Translations under genes and position numbers: made by a program
NCBI GenBank assembly: GCA_024697025.1
Contig: JAILGH010000033.1
Location: 1-44,899, forward strand
DNA: 44,899 nt
Direction of reading: 5' to 3'
Source: Pseudobutyrivibrio sp.
GTDB lineage: Bacteria > Bacillota > Clostridia > Lachnospirales > Lachnospiraceae
The notes under the pieces: model-generated
Told to the model about the DNA's origin: nothing
What the model saw: the letters and a program-made list of their open reading frames with translations, nothing else
The model's database searches: none
Shown here: piece by piece, positions 21,008 to 29,849 of the stretch
Numbering within the stretch: position 1 is the stretch's first letter
Layout: each line of letters opens with the position of its first letter

Positions 21008-23908
21008 TTAATTAATCCTGATACTTTCCTGTGGTCCCAGATAAGACTTGCGAGGCTCTATGCCAGGGTTCCAAAGCACTAGTTTTTCAAGGACTACAGC
21101 TGGGTCTACGGCAAATATCTTTATTTCATTTACCCCTTTATTAAGATTTAGCTTGCATGTAGCAATGTGGATTTGATCTAAAACTCCTTTGCTCCAGCTA
21201 TCTGATTTCCATGGAACATAATCCACATCTGGAATCGTATTTACGAATATAGCCTCATCTAAATTTGTACCTATCTTAATTTGCATCTTCCCCTGATAAA
21301 TCACTGGATTTGAAGCGGATGTATAGATATCGCATCTATATTCTCCTTCGGCAGCTGCAAACACCCTATATACAAGGCTTGGAGCATTTTTATCATCCGC
21401 AAAGCTAGCTGTCGTTGGGAAAACCTTCATGCCGCCAACAGTTTTTCCATAGCCTTTTATTTCTCTATACTCGCCACCCTCCACTGGGTTGTTTTCCATG
21501 GTATGAACAGCCTCAATAGCAATGCACCCATCACTTTCCAAAAAGCATTCTGATTTAACATCTTTAGTATCAAGCTCACTAGGCTTTATTTCTATCTCTA
21601 CCATATTAATGCTAGTGCTATTTTCTGATTCGTCAGCCACTGTCTCGCAGTTATCTCCGTATATACGTATTGTGGCAGACTCACTTCTATCCCATTTTTC
21701 TGCAAGGAGTGTCACATTATATTTTGCAGTATCATCAACATAATAATGATAATTTTTAGAGATTTTGTTGCCCGCTTCGTCTGTAAGCTCTATCCAATCA
21801 GCGTCATAGTCAATATGATATTCCAGCTGCTTTTGCCCGCCGTTTGCTACTTCAAAACTGCCATAAACCTTGGATTGGAAACACAGTGGCATACTCAAAA
21901 CATGTCTGGTCCATCTATTTGCGTTGGTAACATCGTCTTGCCCTATAACACTTACAAGAAGTCTGCTGTCTTCCATAGGTGTAAAAATATGGCAAATTGG
22001 ATATTCGCACATTTCATCATTCCAGTTAGTAAACCCTATATGATAAACCGACTGCATATGATTCCACTTGCCGTTCAATCTACTGTGATAAGATTCAGTA
22101 AGAGCCTTCTCTTTTGCGATAGCCTCCTGAACAAGTGGAATATAAATGTTTCCATGCTTCTTTCTTTGCTTTACATAATGTTGATTTAAACCTGCATAAA
22201 TCTGCATTTTGTTTATCTCCGCCACTGAATTTAGCGGATAATAGACTAATTGATAGAAGCACTCTTCCAAATCTGAACCTTTAACCTGCTTATACAATTC
22301 CTCCGAAAGATTGGTAAGGCTATTGATTCTATCCAACATAACCTCAGCCTCATTTTCATGACAAGGATGATAGGTCATAGAATTAAGTGGCTCTGGACGA
22401 CGCTTTGCGTTTATATCAACATAGCCCGTGACTGCCGATGCCGCCTGGACTGCAAGGTCCCTTTTGAAACCTAATTTTTCAAAGAACTGCACCGTGTACT
22501 CATCAGTTTTATTAATGGCCGTAGTGCCCCATCTATCAAAATCATAAGCCAAATCTAGGAAATAGCTTAGAGGCAATTCCTGATTTTTAATATCCCCCAC
22601 ATTTACAATCCAAGCAGAGCGAACCCCATAATCGTAAGCCATAGACATCTGCTCCCAAACCTTTGTAAGAGGTGTAGAATCCACCCAAAGATACGAAACC
22701 GGACTACCAAAATAGTCAAAATGATAGTACATTCCAAATCCGCCGTTCTTCCTTCTAAGATTTTCGTCAGGAAGAGTTCTCACATTGGCGAAATTATCAT
22801 CACAAAGCATCATAATATCATTATCCAACACATCCCAATCTTTAAGACCAGGTGTGTTTTCATCCCCGTAGTAATAGTCCTCCACCTCTTTGTAAATTGC
22901 CAACAACTGTGGATGACTAGATGGTGCATATTTTGATATAAGCTCTTTCTGCTTCGTAATTGCGGATTTTAATACATTAATATTGTCTGCTAAAGTTGCG
23001 TCCTCTGGCATTAGGTAAGAATCATTTTCTCCACGCATACCGATAGTTATCAGATTCTCAAAATCTTTATTGCGAATCAAGCCATCCTTCCAAAACTCTG
23101 TAATTCCCTCAGGGTTTGAAAGAAAGCTCCACTCCATTCCATATTTAGGGTTTGTTTTATTTAGCGTTTGAAACTCTTGGCCAGAACGGCAGCATGGCTC
23201 ATGATGAGATGAACCAACAACCACTCCCATCTCATTGGCCAAAATAGCATTTTCTATATGATCTAACGTAAAATCAGACCTCCACATAGCAGGCCAAATA
23301 TAGTTTCCCTTTAATCGTAAAAGCAGCTCAAAAATCTTTTCATAAAGCTCAGGACAAGGCCTAATACTTCCAAACTTTTCCCTAGCCCAGTTGCCAAAGC
23401 ATGGCTGCTCGTCATTTATGAAAAAGCCTCTATAGGTAACTGATGGTTCTTTTGAAGTAACACAGATTTCATCTGATAAAATAATTTCGCTACGCTTTCT
23501 AATTGCCGCATCTGCAAAATAATACCAAGGAGATACTCCAATCTTCTCAGATATGCTAAACATTCCATAAATAGCCCCTCGCTTATTGCTTCCAGCTATT
23601 ATAAGAGCGGTTTGTCCCTGATTAAAGCAATCCTCCTCCACAAAAATGCTGTAACATTCATTCTTGCCCTGGATTGGTGCTAGCTTATCTGCAAATCTAT
23701 CTAAAATTGGACTCTCTCCTACAATTCCCACGACAACTACATTTTTAGCCTGCCCTGGAATATCAGATATAATTTCAGCTTCAACACCTGCCACTCGTTT
23801 AATATCTGTGGCAAATATGCCAACCATCTTGCCAAGTGTGTTCTTGAGTTCCTTCTCTAAAATTATTGGAGCCACAACTTCATTTTTAAATAATTCAAAT
23901 CCCTTCAT
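21008..23908 (-). CDS. GH115 family xylan alpha-1,2-glucuronidase
   Basis: The protein removes (4-O-methyl-)glucuronic acid side chains from glucuronoxylan and its oligosaccharides. Family landmarks are YRGFFINDEQPCFGNW, the ELLLRLKGNYIWPAMW block, NEMGVVVGSSHHEPCCRSGQE, and the WNVGDIKNQELPLSYFLDLA-like segment VGDIKNQELPLSYFL. A C-terminal beta-rich GH115_C region follows (GRTVGGMKVFP-like KGYGKTVGGMKVFP). From the ATG at 23908, with GAAAGGG 10 bp upstream, it has 966 aa, normal for the family; an earlier ATG at 23953 has no ribosome site. No signal peptide is visible, so it should act in the cytosol on imported aldouronic acids. No other xylan gene is adjacent. A palindrome TATACTAGTATA lies upstream at 23986-23997. 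Confidence 0.92.
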   Translation of the reverse strand: MKGFELFKNEVVAPIILEKELKNTLGKMVGIFATDIKRVAGVEAEIISDIPGQAKNVVVVGIVGESPILDRFADKLAPIQGKNECYSIFVEEDCFNQGQTALIIAGSNKRGAIYGMFSISEKIGVSPWYYFADAAIRKRSEIILSDEICVTSKEPSVTYRGFFINDEQPCFGNWAREKFGSIRPCPELYEKIFELLLRLKGNYIWPAMWRSDFTLDHIENAILANEMGVVVGSSHHEPCCRSGQEFQTLNKTNPKYGMEWSFLSNPEGITEFWKDGLIRNKDFENLITIGMRGENDSYLMPEDATLADNINVLKSAITKQKELISKYAPSSHPQLLAIYKEVEDYYYGDENTPGLKDWDVLDNDIMMLCDDNFANVRTLPDENLRRKNGGFGMYYHFDYFGSPVSYLWVDSTPLTKVWEQMSMAYDYGVRSAWIVNVGDIKNQELPLSYFLDLAYDFDRWGTTAINKTDEYTVQFFEKLGFKRDLAVQAASAVTGYVDINAKRRPEPLNSMTYHPCHENEAEVMLDRINSLTNLSEELYKQVKGSDLEECFYQLVYYPLNSVAEINKMQIYAGLNQHYVKQRKKHGNIYIPLVQEAIAKEKALTESYHSRLNGKWNHMQSVYHIGFTNWNDEMCEYPICHIFTPMEDSRLLVSVIGQDDVTNANRWTRHVLSMPLCFQSKVYGSFEVANGGQKQLEYHIDYDADWIELTDEAGNKISKNYHYYVDDTAKYNVTLLAEKWDRSESATIRIYGDNCETVADESENSTSINMVEIEIKPSELDTKDVKSECFLESDGCIAIEAVHTMENNPVEGGEYREIKGYGKTVGGMKVFPTTASFADDKNAPSLVYRVFAAAEGEYRCDIYTSASNPVIYQGKMQIKIGTNLDEAIFVNTIPDVDYVPWKSDSWSKGVLDQIHIATCKLNLNKGVNEIKIFAVDPAVVLEKLVLWNPGIEPRKSYLGPQESIRIN

Positions 23909-24010
23909 TACATTATTACCCTTTCGAATTTTACCTTCTTGCCTATAAATCATTATTCAATGAACCAAATATAAAATAATCCTTGTATACTAGTATATTT
24001 AAATATCCCC

Positions 24011-24042
24011 AAAAATAAAAGCAGATAAACTATATTATCTGC
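24011..24042 (-). terminator. Terminator after the Dabb protein gene
   Basis: On the minus strand GCAGATAA (24042-24035) pairs with TTATCTGC (24028-24021) around a 6-nt loop, followed by TTTTATTTTT. It lies 23 bp after the stop codon at 24065. Confidence 0.8.
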
Positions 24043-24064
24043 CCTGTTATTTTATATGTAACTA

Positions 24065-24367
24065 TTATACTTCAAAATCTAAGCAACTTCTGATTTTGGT
24101 GTATGGTCTAACATTGTTGTCTGCTACAGCAACATGCTCTGGGTGCACTGCATAAGCCTTAAGTGCTTCTACACTTTCAAATGTAGAGTCAAGCATAAGA
24201 TCTGCATTTGAACTTTCGAGACCATTAATATTAACTTTAATCTCTATCATGCCAGGAATCTTACCTGCAAGACCCTCTAAGCCCTCCTTGATTCCCTTCT
24301 TCACCTGCTCCTTTTCTTCAGCAGATAACTCGTCCTTAAGTGTCCATAATATAACGTGCTTTACCAT
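24065..24367 (-). CDS. Dabb (stress-responsive A/B barrel) domain protein
   Basis: A 100-aa single-domain protein with the Dabb start MVKHVILWTLKDELSAEEKE and the later EALKAYAVHPEHVAVADNNVRPY and R-SCLDFEV end. These small ferredoxin-fold dimers are found in bacteria and plants; bacterial functions are mostly unknown, and some act as small-molecule monooxygenase-like or cyclase-like proteins. It is monocistronic, with ribosome site AAGGAGGAT and its own terminator. It is divergent from the GNAT gene with 118 bp between starts. Confidence 0.9.
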   Translation of the reverse strand: MVKHVILWTLKDELSAEEKEQVKKGIKEGLEGLAGKIPGMIEIKVNINGLESSNADLMLDSTFESVEALKAYAVHPEHVAVADNNVRPYTKIRSCLDFEV

Positions 24368-24485
24368 ATCATCCTCCTTATAAGCTAACCATCATTTAGT
24401 TATTATAACATTGCGTACAACTATATGGTATTATATCTTTTAGTGAGATTTATGTTATTAGAAATTTTAAATTATGGAGCCAGAT

Positions 24486-24956
24486 ATGCCAACAGTAAGA
24501 AAAGCAACCACAAAAGACATTCCAAGAATATTAGAGCTGCTAGTGCAGGTGGATATGGTGCACCACAACGGCCGCCCAGACATTTTTAAAGGGCCTGCCA
24601 CCAAGTATGACTCAGCTGAACTTAAAGAAATCATCGCCTGCGACCACACTCCTGTATTTGTTTGTGAAGATAACAATACAGTTGTGGGCCATGCATTTTG
24701 CATTCATAAACAGGTGCTTAACGACTCCGTACTTACGGATATTAAAACACTTTACATCGATGATATATGCGTTGATGAAAATTGTCGCGGGAAGCAGATT
24801 GGCAAAAGCCTCTATGATTACGTAATCAATTATGCCAAGGAGAACGACTACTACAATGTGACTTTAAATGTATGGTCCTGCAATCCCGGTGCAATGAAAT
24901 TCTACCAGGCCATGGGCATGGTACCACAAAAAGTAGGCATGGAAGTGATTTTATAA
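24486..24956 (+). CDS. GNAT family N-acetyltransferase
   Basis: A 156-aa acetyltransferase from the ATG at 24486, with GGAG 6 bp upstream; the ATG at 24474 has no ribosome site. Motifs are PTVRKATTKDIPRILELL, the acetyl-CoA loop ICVDENCRGKQIGKSLYDYV and NVWSCNPGAMKFYQAMGM. It transfers acetyl from acetyl-CoA to an amine; the substrate is unknown. Its last six bases overlap the end of the converging aldo/keto reductase gene. Confidence 0.88.
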   Translation: MPTVRKATTKDIPRILELLVQVDMVHHNGRPDIFKGPATKYDSAELKEIIACDHTPVFVCEDNNTVVGHAFCIHKQVLNDSVLTDIKTLYIDDICVDENCRGKQIGKSLYDYVINYAKENDYYNVTLNVWSCNPGAMKFYQAMGMVPQKVGMEVIL

Positions 24957-25805
24957 ATCATCTGGCCCGTGGCCGCTATTGCCGTAAGGTGGAATAGCAT
25001 CGATTACAGCCATGTCCCCGGCAGCAATTTCAAAGTCAAAAACATTAGCATTCTGAAGGATTCTCTCTGGATTAACTGACTTTGGAAGAGGCACGATGCC
25101 GTGCTGAATTTCCCATCTAAGAATAATCTGAGCTACAGTGCGATTATACTTTGCTGCAAGCTCCTCCAAAACAGGATGAGATAAAGACTTGCCTCGTCCA
25201 AGTGGGCTCCAGGCTTCAACAAGGATTCCATTTTCCTGACAATAATCTACTGTCTCTTTTTGTAAAAATCCTGGGTTAATCTCAATCTGATTAACAGCAG
25301 GAATTACTTCCATTTCCATAAGCGCCTTAAGATGATGCGGCAAGAAGTTGGAAACTCCAATTGCTTTTACACGACCGGATTTATAAATCTCTGTCATGGC
25401 CTTCCATGTGGCACGATTGGTGTTTTCCCAATCATCGTCAAAGGCAAAGGATGCTGGCCAATGTACTAGATACAAATCAAGATAGTCTAATTGCATCTCT
25501 TCCATTGTCTTTTCAAATGCAGCCAAAGTCTTGTCGTAGCCCAACTCAGTTTTCCAAACCTTGCTAGTAACAAATATATCCTGACGACTTACGTTATTTT
25601 CCTTCATGAAATCTTTGATAGCGTCGCTTACAAATTTTTCATTTTCATAAAAGGCTGCCGTATCAATATGTCTGTAACCTTGCTCTAAAGCCGCTTTAAC
25701 AGATTCATAGGCTTCACTGGCGTCCTTTATCTTATATGTTCCATAACCGAAGCATGGAATAGCTGTATGATTATTCAACTCTATTCGTGTTGTAAGTGAA
25801 CTCAT
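24951..25805 (-). CDS. Aldo/keto reductase
   Basis: A 284-aa NADPH-dependent reductase from the ATG at 25805, with AAGGAGG directly upstream; an in-frame GTG at 25826 coincides with the end of the MATE gene and is not needed. The catalytic tetrad is Asp48 and Tyr53 (HIDTAAFYENE), Lys82 (TSKVW) and His115 (LVHWPASF). The AKR signature GVSNFLPHHLKALM is present. It reduces aldehydes or ketones to alcohols in the cytosol, resembling the AKR5 (2,5-diketogluconate/methylglyoxal) group. It is the third gene of an ADH-MATE-AKR unit. Confidence 0.92.
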   Translation of the reverse strand: MSSLTTRIELNNHTAIPCFGYGTYKIKDASEAYESVKAALEQGYRHIDTAAFYENEKFVSDAIKDFMKENNVSRQDIFVTSKVWKTELGYDKTLAAFEKTMEEMQLDYLDLYLVHWPASFAFDDDWENTNRATWKAMTEIYKSGRVKAIGVSNFLPHHLKALMEMEVIPAVNQIEINPGFLQKETVDYCQENGILVEAWSPLGRGKSLSHPVLEELAAKYNRTVAQIILRWEIQHGIVPLPKSVNPERILQNANVFDFEIAAGDMAVIDAIPPYGNSGHGPDDL

Positions 25806-25825
25806 AAAACCTCCTTGGTATATCA

Positions 25826-27223
25826 CTAATTGTTGCTAGTATAACTGTATTCATGAAGAGCATCTTTCCTTCCCGGAAAATTCTTCATCGCCAAGTAGAA
25901 TGCCAAGGCGTTCAAGATAAAGGCCCCCGTCCAAGCACTGACCTCAGCATATGCGGTGGCTCTAAAGCCTATTCTATCAATTAAAAATGTAACTGCCAAG
26001 GTTCTTAAAATCATTTCTAAAATTCCCGAAAGCAAAGGAAGCAAAGGCTTACCCATTCCCTGGACAGCGGCTCTTACAACAAACAAAATGTTTAGTATGA
26101 AAAGCATCACACCACAGGTCGGCAAAAATTGGCATACTAAATCTATCTGCTTTTTGCCTGTCAATAATACTGCTGCAAGCCTGGCTGGTGCAAATACCAT
26201 CAGTGCACCAAGTATCCCGTAAGCCACCATAACTATACGAAGGCATACCTTGAATCCAGCCATAATTCTTTCGTAATTTCTTGCGCCATAATTTTGACTT
26301 GTGTATGCAGTCATAGCTGCTCCCGCTGTTCCCGCTGGATTCATAAACAAATTCAAATACTTAAAGCAGGTTGCATAAGCAGCTGTGTAAACCACGCCGA
26401 ATCCATTTACAAAATACTGCACCACCATACATCCGACTGCCGTGATAGAATTCATAAATGCCATCGGCAAACCATTCCTTAGCAAATCTAGATAAACATT
26501 GATGCTATTTTTAAAATGTTCTTTTGAAAGTTTAATCATCTCAATCTGTCTAAGACTATTGATGCAGATGATTGAAGATATAATCTGGGAGCAAAGGGTT
26601 GCTATAGCAGCCCCCTCCACTCCAGTATGTAGAACGAAAATGAAAAAACTATCTAATCCTAGGTTCAATACTGACGAAACAATAATCGCCTTTAGTGGAG
26701 TCTGGCTATCTCCAAGTGCTCTTAGTATAGAACCCACAATATTGTAGCAAATGCCTGCTGCAAGACCTCCAAAAACTATATAACCATATTTCAAGCTATC
26801 CTTTATGATTAACTCATCAGTTCTTAAAAATCTCAGAGCATCGGGCAAAAACAGCACACTTCCAATAGTCATTACTATGGCGAGTATAATACCAAGAACG
26901 ATTGTAGCTGCATATCTATGCCTAAGTCTATCGGTATCTTTTGCCCCATAACTTTGAGCAATCAATACCGCAAATCCGTTAGCAAGACCAAACGAAAATC
27001 CTACTATCAAAAAGAAAATAGAGCCCATATTTCCAACAGCAGCAAGTGCGTTATCACCAAGACCTTTTCCCACAATCCATGTGTCAGCAAAATTATAAAA
27101 CTGCTGCAGCATACTTGATAAGAGCAAGGTACCGTAAAAAGGTAAAATAAGTTTTGCCGGGCTGCCTGTTGTAAAATCAACTTCACGTTTCTTCTTAGTT
27201 GTCTCTATTGAATTGTATTTCAT
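25826..27223 (-). CDS. MATE family multidrug/sodium antiporter
   Basis: A 465-aa polytopic membrane protein with about 12 hydrophobic segments and the MATE pattern ILPFYGTLLLSSMLQQFYNFADTWIVGK at the start. The repeated halves show GAAIATLCSQI and GAAMTAYTSQNYGA. These transporters export cationic or toxic organic compounds in exchange for Na+ or H+. It lies 18 bp after the alcohol dehydrogenase gene and 20 bp before the aldo/keto reductase, so the three are probably cotranscribed. The ribosome site (TAGGTAG) is weak, suggesting coupling. Confidence 0.92.
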   Translation of the reverse strand: MKYNSIETTKKKREVDFTTGSPAKLILPFYGTLLLSSMLQQFYNFADTWIVGKGLGDNALAAVGNMGSIFFLIVGFSFGLANGFAVLIAQSYGAKDTDRLRHRYAATIVLGIILAIVMTIGSVLFLPDALRFLRTDELIIKDSLKYGYIVFGGLAAGICYNIVGSILRALGDSQTPLKAIIVSSVLNLGLDSFFIFVLHTGVEGAAIATLCSQIISSIICINSLRQIEMIKLSKEHFKNSINVYLDLLRNGLPMAFMNSITAVGCMVVQYFVNGFGVVYTAAYATCFKYLNLFMNPAGTAGAAMTAYTSQNYGARNYERIMAGFKVCLRIVMVAYGILGALMVFAPARLAAVLLTGKKQIDLVCQFLPTCGVMLFILNILFVVRAAVQGMGKPLLPLLSGILEMILRTLAVTFLIDRIGFRATAYAEVSAWTGAFILNALAFYLAMKNFPGRKDALHEYSYTSNN

Positions 27224-27241
27224 TGTATAACTACCTAAAAC

Positions 27242-28417
27242 CTAAACCATCATTTTGTAAATCTTTGTGCAGTCATCCTCATTAAGAGTTGTAAATCCAG
27301 AGATGCTGCCTGTTCTACCATCGCCGTTGCAAAGCACATCTACAAGCTTTGGTATATCCTCTTCCTTGGCACCAAGTTCCTCAAAGTTCTTTGGCATACC
27401 AATCGAAATAAGGAAATTTCTTAGAGCCTCGATACCAGCCTTAGCTGTTACCTCTGGATGCTCAAAATCCATCTGACATCCCCAAACTCTAACTGCTGCC
27501 TTAGCAAATCTCATAACATTGTGACTCATTTCATAAGTAAATACTGCTGGCATTGTAACAGCAAGACCTGCGCCGTGGGCACAATCGTATAATGCAGAAA
27601 GCTCATGCTCAATGCTGTGGCTATTCCAGTCCTGAGTACGACCAACACCACAAGAATTATTGTGTGCCATAGTACCAGCCCACATAATGTTTGCTCTTGC
27701 CTCGTAATTGTTTGGATCTTCAATTACTCTAGGGCCTTCGTGAACCATTGTAAGGAGCAATCCTTCAATGAGTCTGTCTGTAACTTCTACTTCTTCACTA
27801 TTTGTGAGGTATCGCTCATAAAGGTGAGCCATAATATCTGTAATACCAGCTGCTGACTGGAATGCAGGCAATGTCTGTGTAAGCGCTGGATTTAAAATAC
27901 TAAACTTAGGTCTGATAGCATCACCACTTGCGCCACGCTTGAACATTCCCTCTTCTTTTGTAATGACAGAATCTGGGCTACCTTCACTACCTGCTGCTGC
28001 AATAGTAAGAATTGTGCCTACTGGAAGTGCCTCTTCGATACGCTTTCCCTGATAGAAATCCCAGAAATCTCCATCATATACCACTCCCGCTGCAATAGCC
28101 TTTGATGAATCAATAACACTACCACCACCTACAGCAAGGATGAAATCAACATTTTCCTTTTTGCAAAGGTCGATACCTTCGTACACCAATCCACTACGAG
28201 GGTTTGGCTTAACGCCACCAAGTTCAACAAATGGAATGCCGCAATCATTTAAAGACTTCTTAACTCTGTCAAGCAATCCTGACCTTACAACGCTTCCACC
28301 GCCATAATGTATAAGTACCTTTGAACCACCAAAACGTTTAACATATTTACCTGTATCCCTCTCAGTATCCTTGCCAAAAACAAAGCATGTTGGTGAATAA
28401 TAAACAAAATTTTCCAT
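27242..28417 (-). CDS. Iron-containing alcohol dehydrogenase (YqhD/BdhA-like)
   Basis: The 391-aa protein is a group III metal-dependent ADH. The cofactor loop GGGSVIDSSK is at 97-106. Metal ligands Asp194, His198, His267 and His281 sit at exactly the residue numbers known in E. coli YqhD. The sequence also shows HSIEHELSALYDCAHGAGLAV, the family signature. It reduces aldehydes such as butanal or methylglyoxal, mostly with NADPH. The ribosome site AAGGAGT precedes the ATG. It is divergent from an AraC regulator, with an inverted repeat between (28457-28483). Confidence 0.95.
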   Translation of the reverse strand: MENFVYYSPTCFVFGKDTERDTGKYVKRFGGSKVLIHYGGGSVVRSGLLDRVKKSLNDCGIPFVELGGVKPNPRSGLVYEGIDLCKKENVDFILAVGGGSVIDSSKAIAAGVVYDGDFWDFYQGKRIEEALPVGTILTIAAAGSEGSPDSVITKEEGMFKRGASGDAIRPKFSILNPALTQTLPAFQSAAGITDIMAHLYERYLTNSEEVEVTDRLIEGLLLTMVHEGPRVIEDPNNYEARANIMWAGTMAHNNSCGVGRTQDWNSHSIEHELSALYDCAHGAGLAVTMPAVFTYEMSHNVMRFAKAAVRVWGCQMDFEHPEVTAKAGIEALRNFLISIGMPKNFEELGAKEEDIPKLVDVLCNGDGRTGSISGFTTLNEDDCTKIYKMMV

Positions 28418-28456
28418 AGATATACTCCTTCCAATACCATATATTTGTCTTCATTT

Positions 28457-28483
28457 ATTACTTTATAATAGTCAGAAAGTAAT
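28457..28483. promoter_or_regulatory. Inverted repeat in the ADH/AraC divergent promoter region
   Basis: ATTACTTT (28457-28464) and AAAGTAAT (28476-28483) form a perfect 8-bp inverted repeat spaced by 11 bp, 40 bp upstream of the ADH start and 100 bp upstream of the AraC start. It is a candidate regulator site; AraC proteins more often bind direct repeats, so another protein could be involved. Confidence 0.4.
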
Positions 28484-28582
28484 TTCTATAAAAAAGACCG
28501 ATACAATCATATTATTCCCTACCCCCAATAATTAGAATCTAATAATTGTTGTATTTTGCCCAATTTTTGTTATCATAAATTT

Positions 28583-29437
28583 ATGAATACTAAAGACAAC
28601 AAAGAAATCTTAAACTTTGAGCCAAATCCTATACTTTCGGTATCTAAGAAATATACTCCAGCTTCTTTTCCAGCACACTGGCACAACGCCTTAGAGTTTA
28701 CCGCTGTTTTCAAGGATGGCTGCAAATACATTGTTAACGGCGTTTCTTACCAACTAGACGCAGGGGACGTTCTTTTAGTTTGGCCTAGACAGCTTCACGA
28801 GATTATAAATGTACCCCATTCTGGTAGTCTATTTATTCAATTTCGATCTTCCATTCTAGAAAATAATTTGGATTTAATCAGTATCACAAGATTTTTGAAC
28901 GAGTTTCACCATATCTCTGCCAAGGAACATCCAGAATTGGCCAAGTATGTTTTTAACAAAATATTGGAGATTAGAAAGCTAAATAGCGGCAATGACTATT
29001 TTGCAGAAACCAAGAGCAAGCGCTTGATATATGATATTTTACTTAAAGTCGGTGAGTTTGTTATGTCAGAACGACAGGAAGAGTTTGCTGATGGAGGCTT
29101 TAACAGTTCCACCTGGAGATATATCAACGCTGCCTGCAACTTCATTACTGAAAATTCAACAGATAGTATCTCACAGGCTGATGTTGCCAAGCAGGTGGGC
29201 CTCAGCAGCTATTATTTTTCTAAACTATTTAAGCAGTATATGCAGATGTCATTTCCTGCTTACCTTGCAAGAATCAGAGTACGAAATGCCATCACTCTAC
29301 TTCTAGACGATAGTTTGACTATAACAGAATGTGCATTCCAAGCAGGATTCCAATCTACAACTGCCTTCAACAAGGTATTCCACGAGATAACCGGCTATGC
29401 TCCAAGGGAATATCGCAAGATGCACAGTGCCTTGTAA
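28583..29437 (+). CDS. AraC family transcriptional regulator with N-terminal cupin
   Basis: A 284-aa regulator from the ATG at 28583; an in-frame TTG at 28556 is less likely, though neither has a strong ribosome site. Residues 30-110 form a cupin sensing domain (FPAHWHNALEFTAVFKDGCKYIVNG, DAGDVLLVWPRQLHEI). The C-terminal 100 residues hold two helix-turn-helix motifs (SQADVAKQVGLSSYYFSKLFKQ and TITECAFQAGFQSTTAFNKVFHEITGYAPREYRK). It is divergent from the ADH-MATE-AKR unit and probably controls it. Its stop codon abuts the stop codon of the converging lipoprotein gene. Confidence 0.92.
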   Translation: MNTKDNKEILNFEPNPILSVSKKYTPASFPAHWHNALEFTAVFKDGCKYIVNGVSYQLDAGDVLLVWPRQLHEIINVPHSGSLFIQFRSSILENNLDLISITRFLNEFHHISAKEHPELAKYVFNKILEIRKLNSGNDYFAETKSKRLIYDILLKVGEFVMSERQEEFADGGFNSSTWRYINAACNFITENSTDSISQADVAKQVGLSSYYFSKLFKQYMQMSFPAYLARIRVRNAITLLLDDSLTITECAFQAGFQSTTAFNKVFHEITGYAPREYRKMHSAL

Positions 29438-29830
29438 TTATTCGAACTCAGCGTCAATTAACACAAAGTACTTGGTCTTGTTTTTAGTGTAGGTGGCAAA
29501 GGTACCAACCACGGTAATGTGCTTGCCATCGGCCGGGTAGTCCTCGTATTCCTCAGAAAGCACGTACTCGATTCCCTCTGCACAGCAGCCAAGGGCATCA
29601 TAAACAATACAAGAGTGAGTGCCATCATGGGTGATATTGCTATCTCCGTCCATTCTGACACTCTTTCCCTTGTAATTATCGGGATTGCTCAGCATATCTG
29701 CAACGGTAGAATACACCATTGTTGCAGACATTTCTGTCAAATCGACTTCCGCATCATTCTTGTGGGCACCGCATCCCACAAATAATGCTCCTATTAACAT
29801 TGCAATTATAATTTTCTTCCAATTTTTCAT
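29438..29830 (-). CDS. Small lipoprotein, OB-fold-like
   Basis: A 130-aa protein with lipobox FVGC (Cys20) and a mature domain of about 105 residues. The pattern VADMLSNPDNYKGKSVRMDG, then YVLSEEYEDYPADGKHITVVGTFATY and KTKYFVLIDAEFE is that of small OB-fold (tRNA_anti-like) lipoproteins. Function is unknown. The mature part keeps a Cys-Cys pair (ALGCCAEG). It lies 19 bp after the NmrA-like reductase gene and is probably cotranscribed with it. Confidence 0.8.
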   Translation of the reverse strand: MKNWKKIIIAMLIGALFVGCGAHKNDAEVDLTEMSATMVYSTVADMLSNPDNYKGKSVRMDGDSNITHDGTHSCIVYDALGCCAEGIEYVLSEEYEDYPADGKHITVVGTFATYTKNKTKYFVLIDAEFE

Positions 29831-29849
29831 AATTATTCTCGCTTAAAAG

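Noticed and set aside
21746-22189. 147-codon frame opposite the GH115 gene
   Set aside because: Lies inside the opposite strand of a long, well-supported gene; composition is not protein-like.
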